The translations under genes and the position numbers were made by a program. From Luteimonas sp. 8-5 (lineage in GTDB: Bacteria; Pseudomonadota; Gammaproteobacteria; Xanthomonadales; Xanthomonadaceae): 42,189 nt of DNA. Below, one piece after another: positions 1 through 7,418 of the stretch (positions are counted from its first letter, which is position 1; each line of letters begins with the position of its first letter). The stretch is taken from the NCBI RefSeq assembly GCF_029763755.1, contig NZ_JARUVM010000005.1, positions 1 through 42,189 on the forward strand, in the 5' to 3' direction. The notes beneath the pieces are model-generated. The model ran no database searches. It was given only the letters and a program-made list of their open reading frames with translations, and had not been told where the DNA came from.

Positions 1-369
1 ATGCGGGCCGGGCCGGCCGGCATCGCCGTCGGCGCCGCGGCGGGCGGCGCCCTGGGCGCCGTGGCCGGCAACCGGGCCTCGGAGAAGAACGATCCGCGCG
101 ACGACCTCGGGCATTTCCAGCAGATGTACCGGAACGCCCCCTACTTCGTGGCCGACCGCGACTGGCACGATTACGCCCCGGCGTACCGCTACGGCATGGA
201 GGCCTGGCGCTCCAACCCGGGAAGCACCTTCGAGCAGGTGGAATCGCAGCTGCAGGGCGGCTGGGAAGCCGCCGCACGCTTCGGCTCGCGGCTGCCCTGG
301 ACGCAGGCGCGGCCAGCGGTGGAACACGCATGGCGGCGCCTGACCGAGGCCCGGCACGAGGGCGCGTAG
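1..369 (+). CDS. Glycine-zipper hypothetical protein, possibly 5'-truncated
   Basis: The reading frame is open from the first base of the window, so the ATG at position 1 may be internal and the true start may lie upstream. The visible 122 residues begin with a glycine/alanine-rich stretch (about residues 7-25, [17 protein letters not shown]) that looks like a glycine-zipper membrane or oligomerisation segment. An aromatic-rich region with the motif DYAPAYRYG follows at about residues 57-65, and then a C-terminal part with several tryptophans. Similar arrangements occur in uncharacterised proteobacterial proteins. I do not recognise a function. The stop is TAG. The gene is followed by about 80 bases and then folE on the same strand. 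Confidence 0.6.
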   Translation: MRAGPAGIAVGAAAGGALGAVAGNRASEKNDPRDDLGHFQQMYRNAPYFVADRDWHDYAPAYRYGMEAWRSNPGSTFEQVESQLQGGWEAAARFGSRLPWTQARPAVEHAWRRLTEARHEGA

Positions 370-448
370 GCGCGGCTTTGCATACCCGCGGCGGGGGCGA
401 TGGGGCCGGCCGTCTACAATGGCCGCTGACCTGCAAAGGACGCGCCCG

Positions 449-1045
449 ATGACCGATACCCCCAAGCCCGCCGATGCCGTCAGCCGCGAACAGGCCGAAG
501 ACGCGGTCCGCGTGCTGCTGCGCTGGGCCGGCGAGGATCCGCAGCGCGAGGGCCTGCTCGACACCCCCAAGCGGGTGGCCAAGGCCTACCGCGACTGGTT
601 CAGCGGCTATGCCCTGGACCCGGACGATTACCTGGCGCGCACCTTCGAGGAAGTCGCCGGCTACGACGAGTTGATCGTGCTGCGCGACATCGAGTTCGAA
701 TCGCACTGCGAGCACCACATGGCGCCCATCATCGGCCGCGTGCACGTGGGTTACCTGCCCGACGGCAAGGTGGTGGGGATCAGCAAGCTGGCGCGGGTGG
801 TCGACGCCTACGCGCGCCGCTTCCAGGTGCAGGAGAAGATGACGGCGCAGATCGCCGACTGCATCCAGCGCGTGCTGCAGCCGCGCGGCGTGGGCGTGGT
901 GGTCGACGGCGCGCACGAATGCATGACCACGCGCGGCGTGCACAAGCGCGGCGTGAGCATGGTGACCTCGAAGATGCTCGGCAGTTTCCGCGACGACGCG
1001 CGCACCCGCTCGGAGTTCCTGCAGTTCATCGGGCGCAAGGGCTGA
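449..1045 (+). CDS. folE: GTP cyclohydrolase I (FolE)
   Basis: This 198-residue protein has the full length and motifs of type I GTP cyclohydrolase, which converts GTP to 7,8-dihydroneopterin triphosphate in the first step of tetrahydrofolate synthesis in the cytosol. The zinc ligands are visible as C87 and H90 in the motif HCEHHMAP and C158 in [10 protein letters not shown]. The core [20 protein letters not shown] is typical of the family. An upstream in-frame ATG at 419 exists, but the ATG at 449 is preceded by AAAGGA at a spacing of 8 bases, so I chose it. The next gene starts 7 bases after the stop, which suggests one transcript. Confidence 0.96.
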   Translation: MTDTPKPADAVSREQAEDAVRVLLRWAGEDPQREGLLDTPKRVAKAYRDWFSGYALDPDDYLARTFEEVAGYDELIVLRDIEFESHCEHHMAPIIGRVHVGYLPDGKVVGISKLARVVDAYARRFQVQEKMTAQIADCIQRVLQPRGVGVVVDGAHECMTTRGVHKRGVSMVTSKMLGSFRDDARTRSEFLQFIGRKG

Positions 1046-1052
1046 TGGCCCG

Positions 1053-1901
1053 ATGCCCGATGTCCATGACTGCCTGATCGTCGGTGCCGGCCCGGCCGGG
1101 CTGGTTGCCGCTACCTATCTCGCGCGGTTCCGCCGCCGCATCGCGGTGGTCGACGCCGGTGCCAGCCGCGCGCGCTGGATCCCAACCAGCCACAACTGCC
1201 CGGGGTTTCCGCTGGGTGTCAGCGGCGACGCGCTGCTGCAGCGGCTGCGCGAGCAGGCCGAGTCCTTCGGCGTCGACATCGTGCGCGGCTGCATCGTGTC
1301 GCTGCAGCGCGGTGGCGACGGCTTCGTGGCGCACGACGACGCAGGTCGCGCCTGGCACGCGGCCACCGTGATCCTGGCCACCGGCATCGTCGACCGCCTG
1401 CCACCGGTCGAAGGCGGCGACGCCGCGCTCGAGGCCGCGGTCGAGGCCGGCGTGCTGCGCCTGTGCGCCGTGTGCGACGGTTACGAGGCGACGGACGAAC
1501 GCATCGGCGTGCTCGGTCCCGCCGCCGATGCGTCGCGTCACGCGGATTTCCTGCGCACGTTTTCGCGCCGGGTGGATGCCATCGACGCGGAGGCGGCGCG
1601 CGGACTGCGCTGCGACGCTACATCCTGCACCGTCGCGTTCGAGGACGGCAGCTCGCGCGAGTACGACACCCTGTATCCGGTGCTGGGCAGCGATGCGCAG
1701 TCGGGCCTGGCGCGTGGGCTCGGCGCGGCCGTGGACGGCGAGGGCGCGCTGCATACCGACGCCCACCTGCAGACCAGCATCGAGGGCCTCTACGCCATCG
1801 GCGACGTGGTCAGCGCGCTCAACCAGATTGCGGTCGCCGTGGGCCATGCGGCGATCGCCGCGACCGCGGTCCACAACCGGCTGCCGGCCAACCCGCGCTG
1901 A
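1053..1901 (+). CDS. Thioredoxin-reductase-like FAD-dependent oxidoreductase
   Basis: The 282-residue protein starts with the FAD-binding motif GAGPAGLVAATYLA (residues 11-24) and ends with the second FAD motif GLYAIGDVV, the layout of low-molecular-weight thioredoxin reductases. A CxxC pair is present as CAVCDGYE (C138 and C141). The region where NADPH-dependent members carry GGGxSA reads VLGPAADAS here, so the second Rossmann motif is degenerate. The protein may be a dithiol/disulfide oxidoreductase that uses another electron partner, or a dithiol oxidase, rather than the housekeeping TrxB. This is inference from motifs only. It lies 7 bases after folE and probably shares its transcript. 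The substrate is unknown. Confidence 0.8.
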   Translation: MPDVHDCLIVGAGPAGLVAATYLARFRRRIAVVDAGASRARWIPTSHNCPGFPLGVSGDALLQRLREQAESFGVDIVRGCIVSLQRGGDGFVAHDDAGRAWHAATVILATGIVDRLPPVEGGDAALEAAVEAGVLRLCAVCDGYEATDERIGVLGPAADASRHADFLRTFSRRVDAIDAEAARGLRCDATSCTVAFEDGSSREYDTLYPVLGSDAQSGLARGLGAAVDGEGALHTDAHLQTSIEGLYAIGDVVSALNQIAVAVGHAAIAATAVHNRLPANPR

Positions 1902-1904
1902 GTC

Positions 1905-1933
1905 TTGAATATTACCCGGGGGAAATAGTAATC
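1905..1933 (+). promoter_or_regulatory. Candidate promoter with inverted repeat before the DUF2239 gene
   Basis: A small AT-rich island in a GC-rich region holds TTGAAT (1905-1910), 17 bases, then GTAATC (1928-1933), a plausible -35/-10 pair. The arms ATTAC (1911-1915) and GTAAT (1928-1932) form an inverted repeat with a 12-base spacer inside it, which could be an operator. The short arms make this tentative. Confidence 0.35.
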
Positions 1934-1962
1934 TGGCCGTCCACCAGCCCGGGCGCGCTCCG

Positions 1963-2583
1963 ATGCACACCTCCCATTCGCTTTCCACCCGGGTATCGGC
2001 GTTTGCCGGCCATCGCCTGGTCGCCGTCGGCCCGCTGCGCAGCGTGGCCCTGAGTGCGCGCCAGGCGCTGGACGCCGAGCCGAACGCCACGATCCTGATC
2101 TTCGATGACGTCGAGCAGCGCCAGGTCGAGATCGACCTGCGCGGAACCATGGCCGACCTGGTGCAGCGGCTGGCCGCGACGCCGGATTCCGCACCGCCCC
2201 CGAAACCTGCCGAAGTGGCGGCCGAAGCGCCAGCGGCGCCACGCGGCCGCGGCCGCCCGAAGCTCGGAGTGGTCGCGCGCGAAGTCACGCTGCTCCCCCG
2301 GCACTGGACCTGGCTCAACGCGCAGCCCGGCGGCGCCTCGGTCGCATTGCGGCGCCTGGTCGAGGCCGCGCGCCGCGACGGCGGCGGCGACCAGCGCCGC
2401 CAGCGACAGGAAGCGACCTATCGCTTCATGCACGCCATCGCCGGCAACGCCCCCGGGTTCGAGGAAGCCGCTCGCGCCCTGTTCGCCGGCGACCTTTCGG
2501 GGTTCGAGGATGCCGTCATCGACTGGCCCCATGACGTGCGCGAGCATGCGACCATGCTCGCCGCGCGCGCGATGCGCGACTGA
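1963..2583 (+). CDS. DUF2239 family protein
   Basis: The 206-residue protein matches the DUF2239 family by its central block RGRGRPKLGVVAREVTLLP followed by HWTWLNAQPGGASVALRRLVE (about residues 92-133). Members are cytosolic proteins of unknown function, found mainly in Proteobacteria. The N-terminal third contains a short beta-rich part (ILIFDDVEQRQVEIDLRG) and a proline/alanine linker precedes the conserved block. The C-terminal half is helical and mentions no catalytic motif I know. The gene is preceded by a candidate promoter and followed after 32 bases by the MFS gene. A DNA-related role has been guessed from the basic block, but I cannot support it from sequence. Confidence 0.85.
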   Translation: MHTSHSLSTRVSAFAGHRLVAVGPLRSVALSARQALDAEPNATILIFDDVEQRQVEIDLRGTMADLVQRLAATPDSAPPPKPAEVAAEAPAAPRGRGRPKLGVVAREVTLLPRHWTWLNAQPGGASVALRRLVEAARRDGGGDQRRQRQEATYRFMHAIAGNAPGFEEAARALFAGDLSGFEDAVIDWPHDVREHATMLAARAMRD

Positions 2584-2615
2584 CGCCCGCCCTGCAACCA
2601 ATCCTTGCCACGCCC

Positions 2616-3872
2616 TTGAACGCACAGACGACTCCGCGCGTGCGACGCGCCGCCCTCGCCTTCATTTTCGTCACCGTGCTGATCGACGTGCTGGCGTTCG
2701 GCGTGATCATCCCGGTGCTGCCGCACCTGATCGAGGATTTCGTCGGCGGCGACACCGCCAATGCCGCTTACTGGGTCGGCGTATTCGGCACGGTATTCGC
2801 CGGCATCCAGTTCGTGACCTCGCCGATCCAGGGTGCGCTGTCGGACCGCTTCGGCCGGCGCCCGGTCATCCTGCTGTCTTGCCTCGGGCTGGGCCTGGAC
2901 TTCGTGTTCATGGCCCTGGCCAATACGCTGCCCTGGCTGCTGGTGGGACGGATCATCTCCGGCATCACCTCGGCCAGCTTCACCACCGCGAACGCGTATG
3001 TCGCCGACGTCACCCCGCCGGAGAAGCGCGCCAAAAGCTACGGCATGATCGGCGCGGCGTTCGGCCTGGGCTTCATCGTCGGCCCGTTGCTGGGCGGCTG
3101 GCTGGGCGACGTGCACCTGCGCCTGCCGTTCTGGTTCGCCGCTGGCCTGGCGCTGCTCAACTTCTGCTACGGCCTGTTCGTGCTGCCCGAGTCGCTGCCG
3201 CCGGAGAAGCGCACCAGGAAGTTCGACTGGTCGCATGCCAATCCGCTCGGCTCGCTGGTCCTGCTCAAGCGCTATCCGCAGGTGTTCGGCCTGGCGGCGG
3301 TGGTGTTCATCGCCAACCTGGCGCACTACGTCTATCCGAGCATCTTCGTGCTGTTCGCCGACTACCAGTACCAGTGGGGCCCGCGCGAAGTCGGCTGGGT
3401 GCTGGCCGCGGTGGGCGTGTGCAGCGTGATCGTGCAGGCCGGGCTGGTGGGACGCATCGTGCACGCGATCGGCGAACGCCGCGCGCTGCTGCTGGGCCTG
3501 GCTTGCGGCATGCTCGGCTTCGGCATCTACGGTTTCGCCGACAGTGGCTGGATCTTCCTGATCGGCCTCCCGATCAGCGCGATCTGGGGCCTGGCCGCGC
3601 CTTCGACGCAGGCGCTGATCACGCGCCAGGTCGGCCCGGAGGTGCAGGGCCGCATCCAGGGCGCGCTGATGAGCCTGGTGTCGATGGCCGGCATCATCGG
3701 CCCGGGCATCTTCGCCGGCAGCTTCGGCTGGTTCATCGGCCCGAAGACGCCGGTGCACCTGCCGGGGGCGCCGTTCCTGATCGCCGCATTACTTCTGGGC
3801 TCGGCAATCGCCATCGCCTGGCGTTACGCTCGCGAAACCCCGCCAGGAGAACCGCCATGCGCATCGCCCTGA
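2616..3872 (+). CDS. TCR/Tet-type MFS transporter
   Basis: This 418-residue protein has about twelve hydrophobic segments and the major facilitator motif A between segments 2 and 3 (GALSDRFGRRPV). The motif GxLADxxGPR-like proton-antiporter signatures and overall length fit the drug:H+ antiporter TCR/Tet group in the inner membrane. The substrate cannot be read from the sequence, so calling it a tetracycline resistance gene would be unsafe. The start is a TTG at 2616 with no clear Shine-Dalgarno sequence. GTG at 2640 is an alternative that would shorten the protein by eight residues. Its last 16 bases overlap the start of the next lipoprotein gene. Confidence 0.88.
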   Translation: MNAQTTPRVRRAALAFIFVTVLIDVLAFGVIIPVLPHLIEDFVGGDTANAAYWVGVFGTVFAGIQFVTSPIQGALSDRFGRRPVILLSCLGLGLDFVFMALANTLPWLLVGRIISGITSASFTTANAYVADVTPPEKRAKSYGMIGAAFGLGFIVGPLLGGWLGDVHLRLPFWFAAGLALLNFCYGLFVLPESLPPEKRTRKFDWSHANPLGSLVLLKRYPQVFGLAAVVFIANLAHYVYPSIFVLFADYQYQWGPREVGWVLAAVGVCSVIVQAGLVGRIVHAIGERRALLLGLACGMLGFGIYGFADSGWIFLIGLPISAIWGLAAPSTQALITRQVGPEVQGRIQGALMSLVSMAGIIGPGIFAGSFGWFIGPKTPVHLPGAPFLIAALLLGSAIAIAWRYARETPPGEPPCASP

Positions 3873-4093
3873 CCGTCGTCGCCATCGCCTCCGCCGCACT
3901 GCTTTCCGCGTGCGGCAGCGTCGAATACCGGGATACCAACCCCGCCGTGGACGCCAACCCGCAGTGCGCACACAGCGAGAAGCCGGGCGAACTGGTGGCG
4001 CCGTGGTGCAAGCGCGAGCAGTCGGCGAACTGGGAACTGGGCGGGAAGGACGCGCCGGTGGACTTCACTGGCGGGGACGGCGACGAGGACTGA
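3857..4093 (+). CDS. Small secreted lipoprotein
   Basis: This 78-residue protein has a type II signal peptide with the lipobox LSAC and lipidation expected at C19. The mature part is only about 60 residues, contains two further cysteines (in QCAHSE and PWCKRE) and ends in an acidic tail GGDGDED. AGGAG at 3844-3848 precedes the ATG with good spacing, inside the end of the MFS gene, so the two are probably translated together. Small lipoproteins of this type are common in the Lysobacteraceae and have no known function. Confidence 0.72.
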   Translation: MRIALTVVAIASAALLSACGSVEYRDTNPAVDANPQCAHSEKPGELVAPWCKREQSANWELGGKDAPVDFTGGDGDED

Positions 4094-4094
4094 G

Positions 4095-4117
4095 GTCGCG
4101 GCTTCCGCCGCTCCTAC
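4095..4117 (-). repeat. REP-like palindromic repeat, single copy
   Basis: Read on the minus strand, the element begins with GTAGGAGCGGCGG and continues AAGCCGCGAC. Its head GTAG contains the TAG stop codon of corA (bases 4114-4116). It matches the copies at 6258, 6585 and 7298 and lies between the convergent lipoprotein and corA genes. Confidence 0.8.
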
Positions 4118-5112
4118 ATCCATTTCTTGAAGTGGGCGACGACCAGGGCGACGACGGCGAACACGCCCATCGCCACCAGCGAGCCCCAGAAGCCCACGGC
4201 GCCCGATTCGAACAGCGGCGCCTTGAAGTTCATGCCCAGTGCGCCGGCCACCACCGCCAGCGTGCCCAGCAGCACGGTGACGAAGGTGAGCACGCGCATG
4301 GTGTCGTTGGTACGCTGCGCGCTGCGGCTGGTGTAGAGCTCGAAGCTGCCGACGACCAGTTCGCGCCCGACTTCCACCGCGTCCATCGCGCGCTCGAAGC
4401 GCTGCTCCAGGGCCGCGAACCGGCGCTCGGCGCTGTCGTCGTCGTCGCCGGGGCGGAAATCCGGTCGCGCCAGCGCACCGAACACATGGCGGTGCGGGGC
4501 GAGCATGCGCCGCAGGCGCGAAGCACCGCGCCGCATCCGCGCAAGTTCCGCCAGGCACTCGGGGTAGCGCTTGCGGCCGAGGATCGCCACCTCGAGCCGG
4601 TCCACCGACTCCTCCAGCTCCGAGACCGCGTGCAGGTAGCTGTCGACCTGCCAGTCGAGCAGCGAGACGGTGAAGCTCTGCGCGTGCAGGGTGCCGATGC
4701 GCGTCTCGCCGCGCTCGCGCCCGTACAGCTCGTCCAGGATCTCCAGCGGCCCGCGGTGCAGGCTGAGCACGAAGTTCGGGCCGCACACCAGCGCCAGCGC
4801 GCGACCCTTGAACGCCAGGGGCCCGTCGCATTCGACGGCCGAGACCTCGACCAGGAACCAGTCGCCGTAGTTCTGCAGGCGCGGCTTGCCGCCCAGTCGC
4901 CGGAACTCGGTGCAGGCCGCATCGATTCCCAGGCGCGCGCACAGCCGCTCCAGGACCGGCGCGCTGCCCTCGTGGTCGTCGTCCTGCACGTCGATCCACA
5001 ACAGCTGGTTGTCGCCCAGCGCCGACAGGTCGATCGCGTCCTCGTCGATCCTGCGATCGCCGGCATCGGCGTCGAACAGAAATGCGCGCAGCTTCACCTT
5101 GTCCTCGGGCAT
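4114..5112 (-). CDS. corA: CorA-family magnesium/divalent cation transporter
   Basis: The 332-residue protein has the CorA layout: a long cytosolic N-terminal domain with helical segments, then two transmembrane helices at the C-terminus. The signature GMN is seen in GALGMNF between the helices, and the protein ends with the basic cap HFKKWM. The family forms pentameric inner-membrane channels for Mg2+ and related ions. The acidic stretch DDDDS near residue 228 is in the cytosolic domain. Distant members such as ZntB export zinc, so the ion is not certain. The stop codon TAG is part of a REP-like repeat. The gene diverges from topIB across 78 bases. Confidence 0.88.
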   Translation of the reverse strand: MPEDKVKLRAFLFDADAGDRRIDEDAIDLSALGDNQLLWIDVQDDDHEGSAPVLERLCARLGIDAACTEFRRLGGKPRLQNYGDWFLVEVSAVECDGPLAFKGRALALVCGPNFVLSLHRGPLEILDELYGRERGETRIGTLHAQSFTVSLLDWQVDSYLHAVSELEESVDRLEVAILGRKRYPECLAELARMRRGASRLRRMLAPHRHVFGALARPDFRPGDDDDSAERRFAALEQRFERAMDAVEVGRELVVGSFELYTSRSAQRTNDTMRVLTFVTVLLGTLAVVAGALGMNFKAPLFESGAVGFWGSLVAMGVFAVVALVVAHFKKWM

Positions 5113-5190
5113 GCCGCATCATCCCCCGCCACCGCGAACGCCAGGTGAACCGTTGCGCGGCGTTGACGCCCGCCCGCCGATGCTCCGCGC

Positions 5191-6261
5191 ATGCCGCCCA
5201 GCCCCGACAAGCACACGGCCGCCGCAGCCGCCGCGGCCGACGCCGGATTGCGCCATGTCAGCGACGCCGCGCCGGGCATCCGGCGCCAGCGCCGCGGCCG
5301 CGGTTTCGGCTACGTCGATGCGAATGGACACAAGGTCACCGACACCGCGGTGCTGCAACGCATCCGCGCGCTCGCCGTGCCGCCGGCCTGGACCGGCGTG
5401 TGGATCTGCGCCGATCCGCGCGGCCACATCCAGGCCACCGGCCGCGACGCGCGCGGCCGCAAGCAGTACCGCTACCACGCGCGCTGGAGCGAGGTGCGCG
5501 GCGAGGGCAAGTTCGACCGCATCGTCGCGTTCGGCCAGGCATTGCCGAAGCTGCGCCGGCGCCTGCGCGCCGACCTGGCGCGCCCGGGCTTTCCGCGCGA
5601 GAAGGTGATGGCGATGGTGGTGGCGGTCATGGGCGAGACCCTGGTCCGGGTCGGCAACGCCGAATACGCACGCGACAACCGTTCCTTCGGCCTGACCACG
5701 CTGCGAAACCGCCATGTCGAGTTCCTGCGTGGCGGCCGCGCCCGTTTCCGCTTCCGCGGCAAGGGTGGGCAGGAGCACGACATCGTCCTGGACGACGCGC
5801 GCCTGGTGCGGTTGCTGCGGCGTTGCCAGCAACTTCCGGGGCAGGCGCTGTTCCAGTATCGCGACGACGACGGCGAGCTGGCCGCGGTCGAGTCCGGCGA
5901 GGTCAATGCCTACCTGCACGACACCACGGGCAGCGAGTTCAGTGCGAAGGACTTCCGCACATGGGGCGGGACGCTGGCTGCGTTCCAGCGCCTGGCCCGC
6001 ACCAGCCTGCCGGTCACGGCGAGAGGCGAACCGGCGGGCGAGCGCGCGCTGGCCGCCGTGGAGAACGCCATCGTGCGCGAGGTCGCCAGCGCGCTGGGCA
6101 ACACGCCGACGGTGTGCCGCAAGGCCTACATCGACCCGGTCGTGTTCGCCGGCTGGCGCGACGGCCGCGTGCAGCGCGCGGCAGCGAGTTGCCGTGGCGA
6201 ACGGCAATGGGAGGCGGCGGCGTTGCGGTTCCTGCGGAAGGCGCATCGGGCCCCGTCGTAG
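5191..6261 (+). CDS. DNA topoisomerase IB, poxvirus type
   Basis: The 356-residue protein is a bacterial type IB topoisomerase, which relaxes supercoils by a 3'-phosphotyrosyl nick without ATP. The N-terminal domain has GFGYVDANG and IRALAVPPAWTGVWIC, and the catalytic part has GRKQYRYH, TLRNRHVEF, KDFRTWGG and the tyrosine motif RKAYIDP with the active Y313. The length is normal for the family. Such enzymes are accessory to the essential type IA and II topoisomerases. The start ATG at 5191 is followed by an alanine-rich stretch. The stop TAG is the TAG of a REP-like GTAG head. Confidence 0.93.
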   Translation: MPPSPDKHTAAAAAAADAGLRHVSDAAPGIRRQRRGRGFGYVDANGHKVTDTAVLQRIRALAVPPAWTGVWICADPRGHIQATGRDARGRKQYRYHARWSEVRGEGKFDRIVAFGQALPKLRRRLRADLARPGFPREKVMAMVVAVMGETLVRVGNAEYARDNRSFGLTTLRNRHVEFLRGGRARFRFRGKGGQEHDIVLDDARLVRLLRRCQQLPGQALFQYRDDDGELAAVESGEVNAYLHDTTGSEFSAKDFRTWGGTLAAFQRLARTSLPVTARGEPAGERALAAVENAIVREVASALGNTPTVCRKAYIDPVVFAGWRDGRVQRAAASCRGERQWEAAALRFLRKAHRAPS

Positions 6262-6307
6262 GAGCGGCGGAAGCCGCGATCGCGCTCGCGGCTCACGCCG
6301 CTCCTAC
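6258..6307. repeat. Inverted pair of REP-like repeats
   Basis: The first copy (6258-6279) begins GTAGGAGCGGCGGAAGC and the second (6286-6307) is in opposite orientation and ends CGCCGCTCCTAC. The outer 12 bases pair perfectly and the inner CGCGA/TCGCG pairs again, so the whole can fold into one long hairpin. It begins inside the topIB stop codon. It may act as a transcription terminator as well as a repeat element. Confidence 0.85.
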
Positions 6308-6350
6308 ACCTTGTCGGTCAGACTTGATCGCCCGCTCCAAGGACTCGACC

Positions 6351-6584
6351 ATGGCTACCTGCGACGTCTGCGGCAACGATTACGACAAGGCTTTCACCAT
6401 CTCCGGTCCGCTGGGCGCCGGCACCTACGATTCGTTCGAATGCGCGATCCATGCACTGGCGCCGACCTGCAGCCACTGCAACTGCCGCATCATCGGCCAT
6501 GGCGTGGAGAGCGACGGCGTCTTCTATTGCTGCGCGCACTGCGCGAAGCATTCCGGGGTGAAGGGCGTCGACGATCGGGCTTGA
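6351..6584 (+). CDS. Cysteine-rich metallothionein-like small protein
   Basis: The 77-residue protein has nine cysteines (residues 4, 7, 31, 40, 43, 45, 60, 61 and 64), arranged as CDVC, C, CSHCNC and CCAHC, with several histidines. This pattern strongly suggests zinc binding. Homologues with the block FDSFECAIHALAPTC are, as I remember, annotated as prokaryotic metallothionein, but the fold more resembles paired zinc ribbons. The start at 6351 is preceded by AAGGA (6339-6343). A TTG 27 bases upstream is possible. It stands alone between a REP pair and another REP copy, convergent with the barstar gene. It could store or sense zinc. No function is shown. Confidence 0.78.
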   Translation: MATCDVCGNDYDKAFTISGPLGAGTYDSFECAIHALAPTCSHCNCRIIGHGVESDGVFYCCAHCAKHSGVKGVDDRA

Positions 6585-6607
6585 GTCGCGGCTGCCGCCG
6601 CTCCCAC
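6585..6607 (-). repeat. REP-like repeat, variant copy
   Basis: On the minus strand this reads GTGGGAGCGGCGGCAGCC and on, one of the dispersed palindromes, with GTGG in place of GTAG. It lies directly after the stop of the cysteine-rich gene and just before the end of the barstar gene, between convergent genes. Confidence 0.7.
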
Positions 6608-6611
6608 GGGG

Positions 6612-7025
6612 TCACATTTCGGGCAACAGGGCCCAGAAGGGCTTCTGCGCTTCGGCCCAGGCCTGCGAAGCTTCCTCGATGATCTCCAGCAAGGTGTCGA
6701 ACGATTCCGGCTCCGCCTCGCGCCAGGCGTCCGGATGCTCGATCAGTACCAGGTAGCCCGCCGCCGGCCACCACGACATGTCCGCCAGGCAATCGGCCAG
6801 CGCATCCCAGTTGCGCCCGAACCATGACGGGAACTTCAGCGCGGCGCCGATGCGCTCGAGCGCTTCGTCCCGCTCGCTGCAACCGGCGAGGTTGACGGTG
6901 ACGGCGGCGAAGTCCAGTGCCATCGCCGCGGCGAGGAACTCCGAGGCGCCGGCGGCCGCGACCACGGACACGCCGGCCAGGGACGGGTCTGCCAGCACCG
7001 AACGCAGTTCGACCGATTCGTTCAT
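6612..7025 (-). CDS. Barstar-family ribonuclease inhibitor
   Basis: This 137-residue protein is a barstar homologue: the motif FPSWFGRNWDALADCLAD (about residues 65-82) is the barnase-binding helix and loop of the family, with the acidic residues that plug the RNase active site. It has no signal peptide and should stay in the cytosol. The gene starts with an ATGA overlap at the end of the secreted RNase gene, so enzyme and inhibitor are translated from one message with the inhibitor second. This is the arrangement expected for self-protection against a leaked or unexported RNase. The protein is longer than the 90-residue B. amyloliquefaciens barstar because of N-terminal and C-terminal extensions. 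Confidence 0.9.
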   Translation of the reverse strand: MNESVELRSVLADPSLAGVSVVAAAGASEFLAAAMALDFAAVTVNLAGCSERDEALERIGAALKFPSWFGRNWDALADCLADMSWWPAAGYLVLIEHPDAWREAEPESFDTLLEIIEEASQAWAEAQKPFWALLPEM

Positions 7026-7381
7026 TGCGGATCGAACCTGCGGAAGCTGCGGTAGTGGTCGTCTGTGTAGAAGTATTCGACCGGCGGATCGCCGCCGGCG
7101 ACGATGCGGCGTGCACCCCGGTCCGGGGAGCCCGGCGTCTCGACGGTGTACTCGCGGTAATAGCCGCGCGGTTGCGGCGGCAACAGGCGCTCGCGGTTGT
7201 GGAAGGTGCTGCCGTCCTGGCGATGGGCGAAAGGTCCACCGGCTTCGATGCGGCGCAGGGTCTCGTGTGCTTCCGGCGGGAGGAAAGCGGGCAAGTCGTG
7301 GGAGCGGCGGAAGCCGCGATCGGCAACGGCCCAGGCGAGCGCCATCGCCAGCAGTGCCAGCACGATCACACCTCGACGCAT
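7022..7381 (-). CDS. Secreted guanyl-specific ribonuclease, RNase Sa/barnase family
   Basis: The 119-residue protein has a signal or anchor segment (residues 4-20, GVIVLALLAMALAWAVA) and a catalytic domain from about residue 30 that follows Streptomyces RNase Sa closely: LPPEA, GPF, DGSTFHNRE, GYYREYTVETPG, DRGARRIV and DDHYRSF. Expected catalytic residues are E77, R88, R92 and H109. The enzyme should cleave RNA after guanosine, in the periplasm or outside. Residues 21-28 (DRGFRRSH) are encoded by a REP-like repeat, which makes the linker after the signal segment. The cognate barstar gene overlaps its stop codon by ATGA. No cysteine pair like that of RNase Sa is present. Confidence 0.9.
   Translation of the reverse strand: MRRGVIVLALLAMALAWAVADRGFRRSHDLPAFLPPEAHETLRRIEAGGPFAHRQDGSTFHNRERLLPPQPRGYYREYTVETPGSPDRGARRIVAGGDPPVEYFYTDDHYRSFRRFDPQ
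7298..7319 (+). repeat. REP-like repeat inside the RNase coding sequence
   Basis: The sequence GTGGGAGCGGCGGAAGC followed by CGCGA differs from the copy at 6258 by one base. It lies within the RNase gene and is translated on the minus strand as residues 21-28, between signal segment and catalytic domain. Confidence 0.75.
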
Positions 7382-7418
7382 CGCTCCTCCCCTTCGACGC
7401 CGGCCTGAAGCCGCACCG

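Noticed and set aside
2616-3872. Calling the MFS gene a tetracycline resistance determinant.
   Set aside because: Tet-like motifs are shared by many proton antiporters, there is no adjacent TetR-type repressor or mobile element, and the substrate is unknown.
5137-5164. AACGCC and GGCGTT as an inverted repeat in the gap between corA and topIB.
   Set aside because: Six-base GC-rich arms with a 16-base spacer are expected by chance in this composition.
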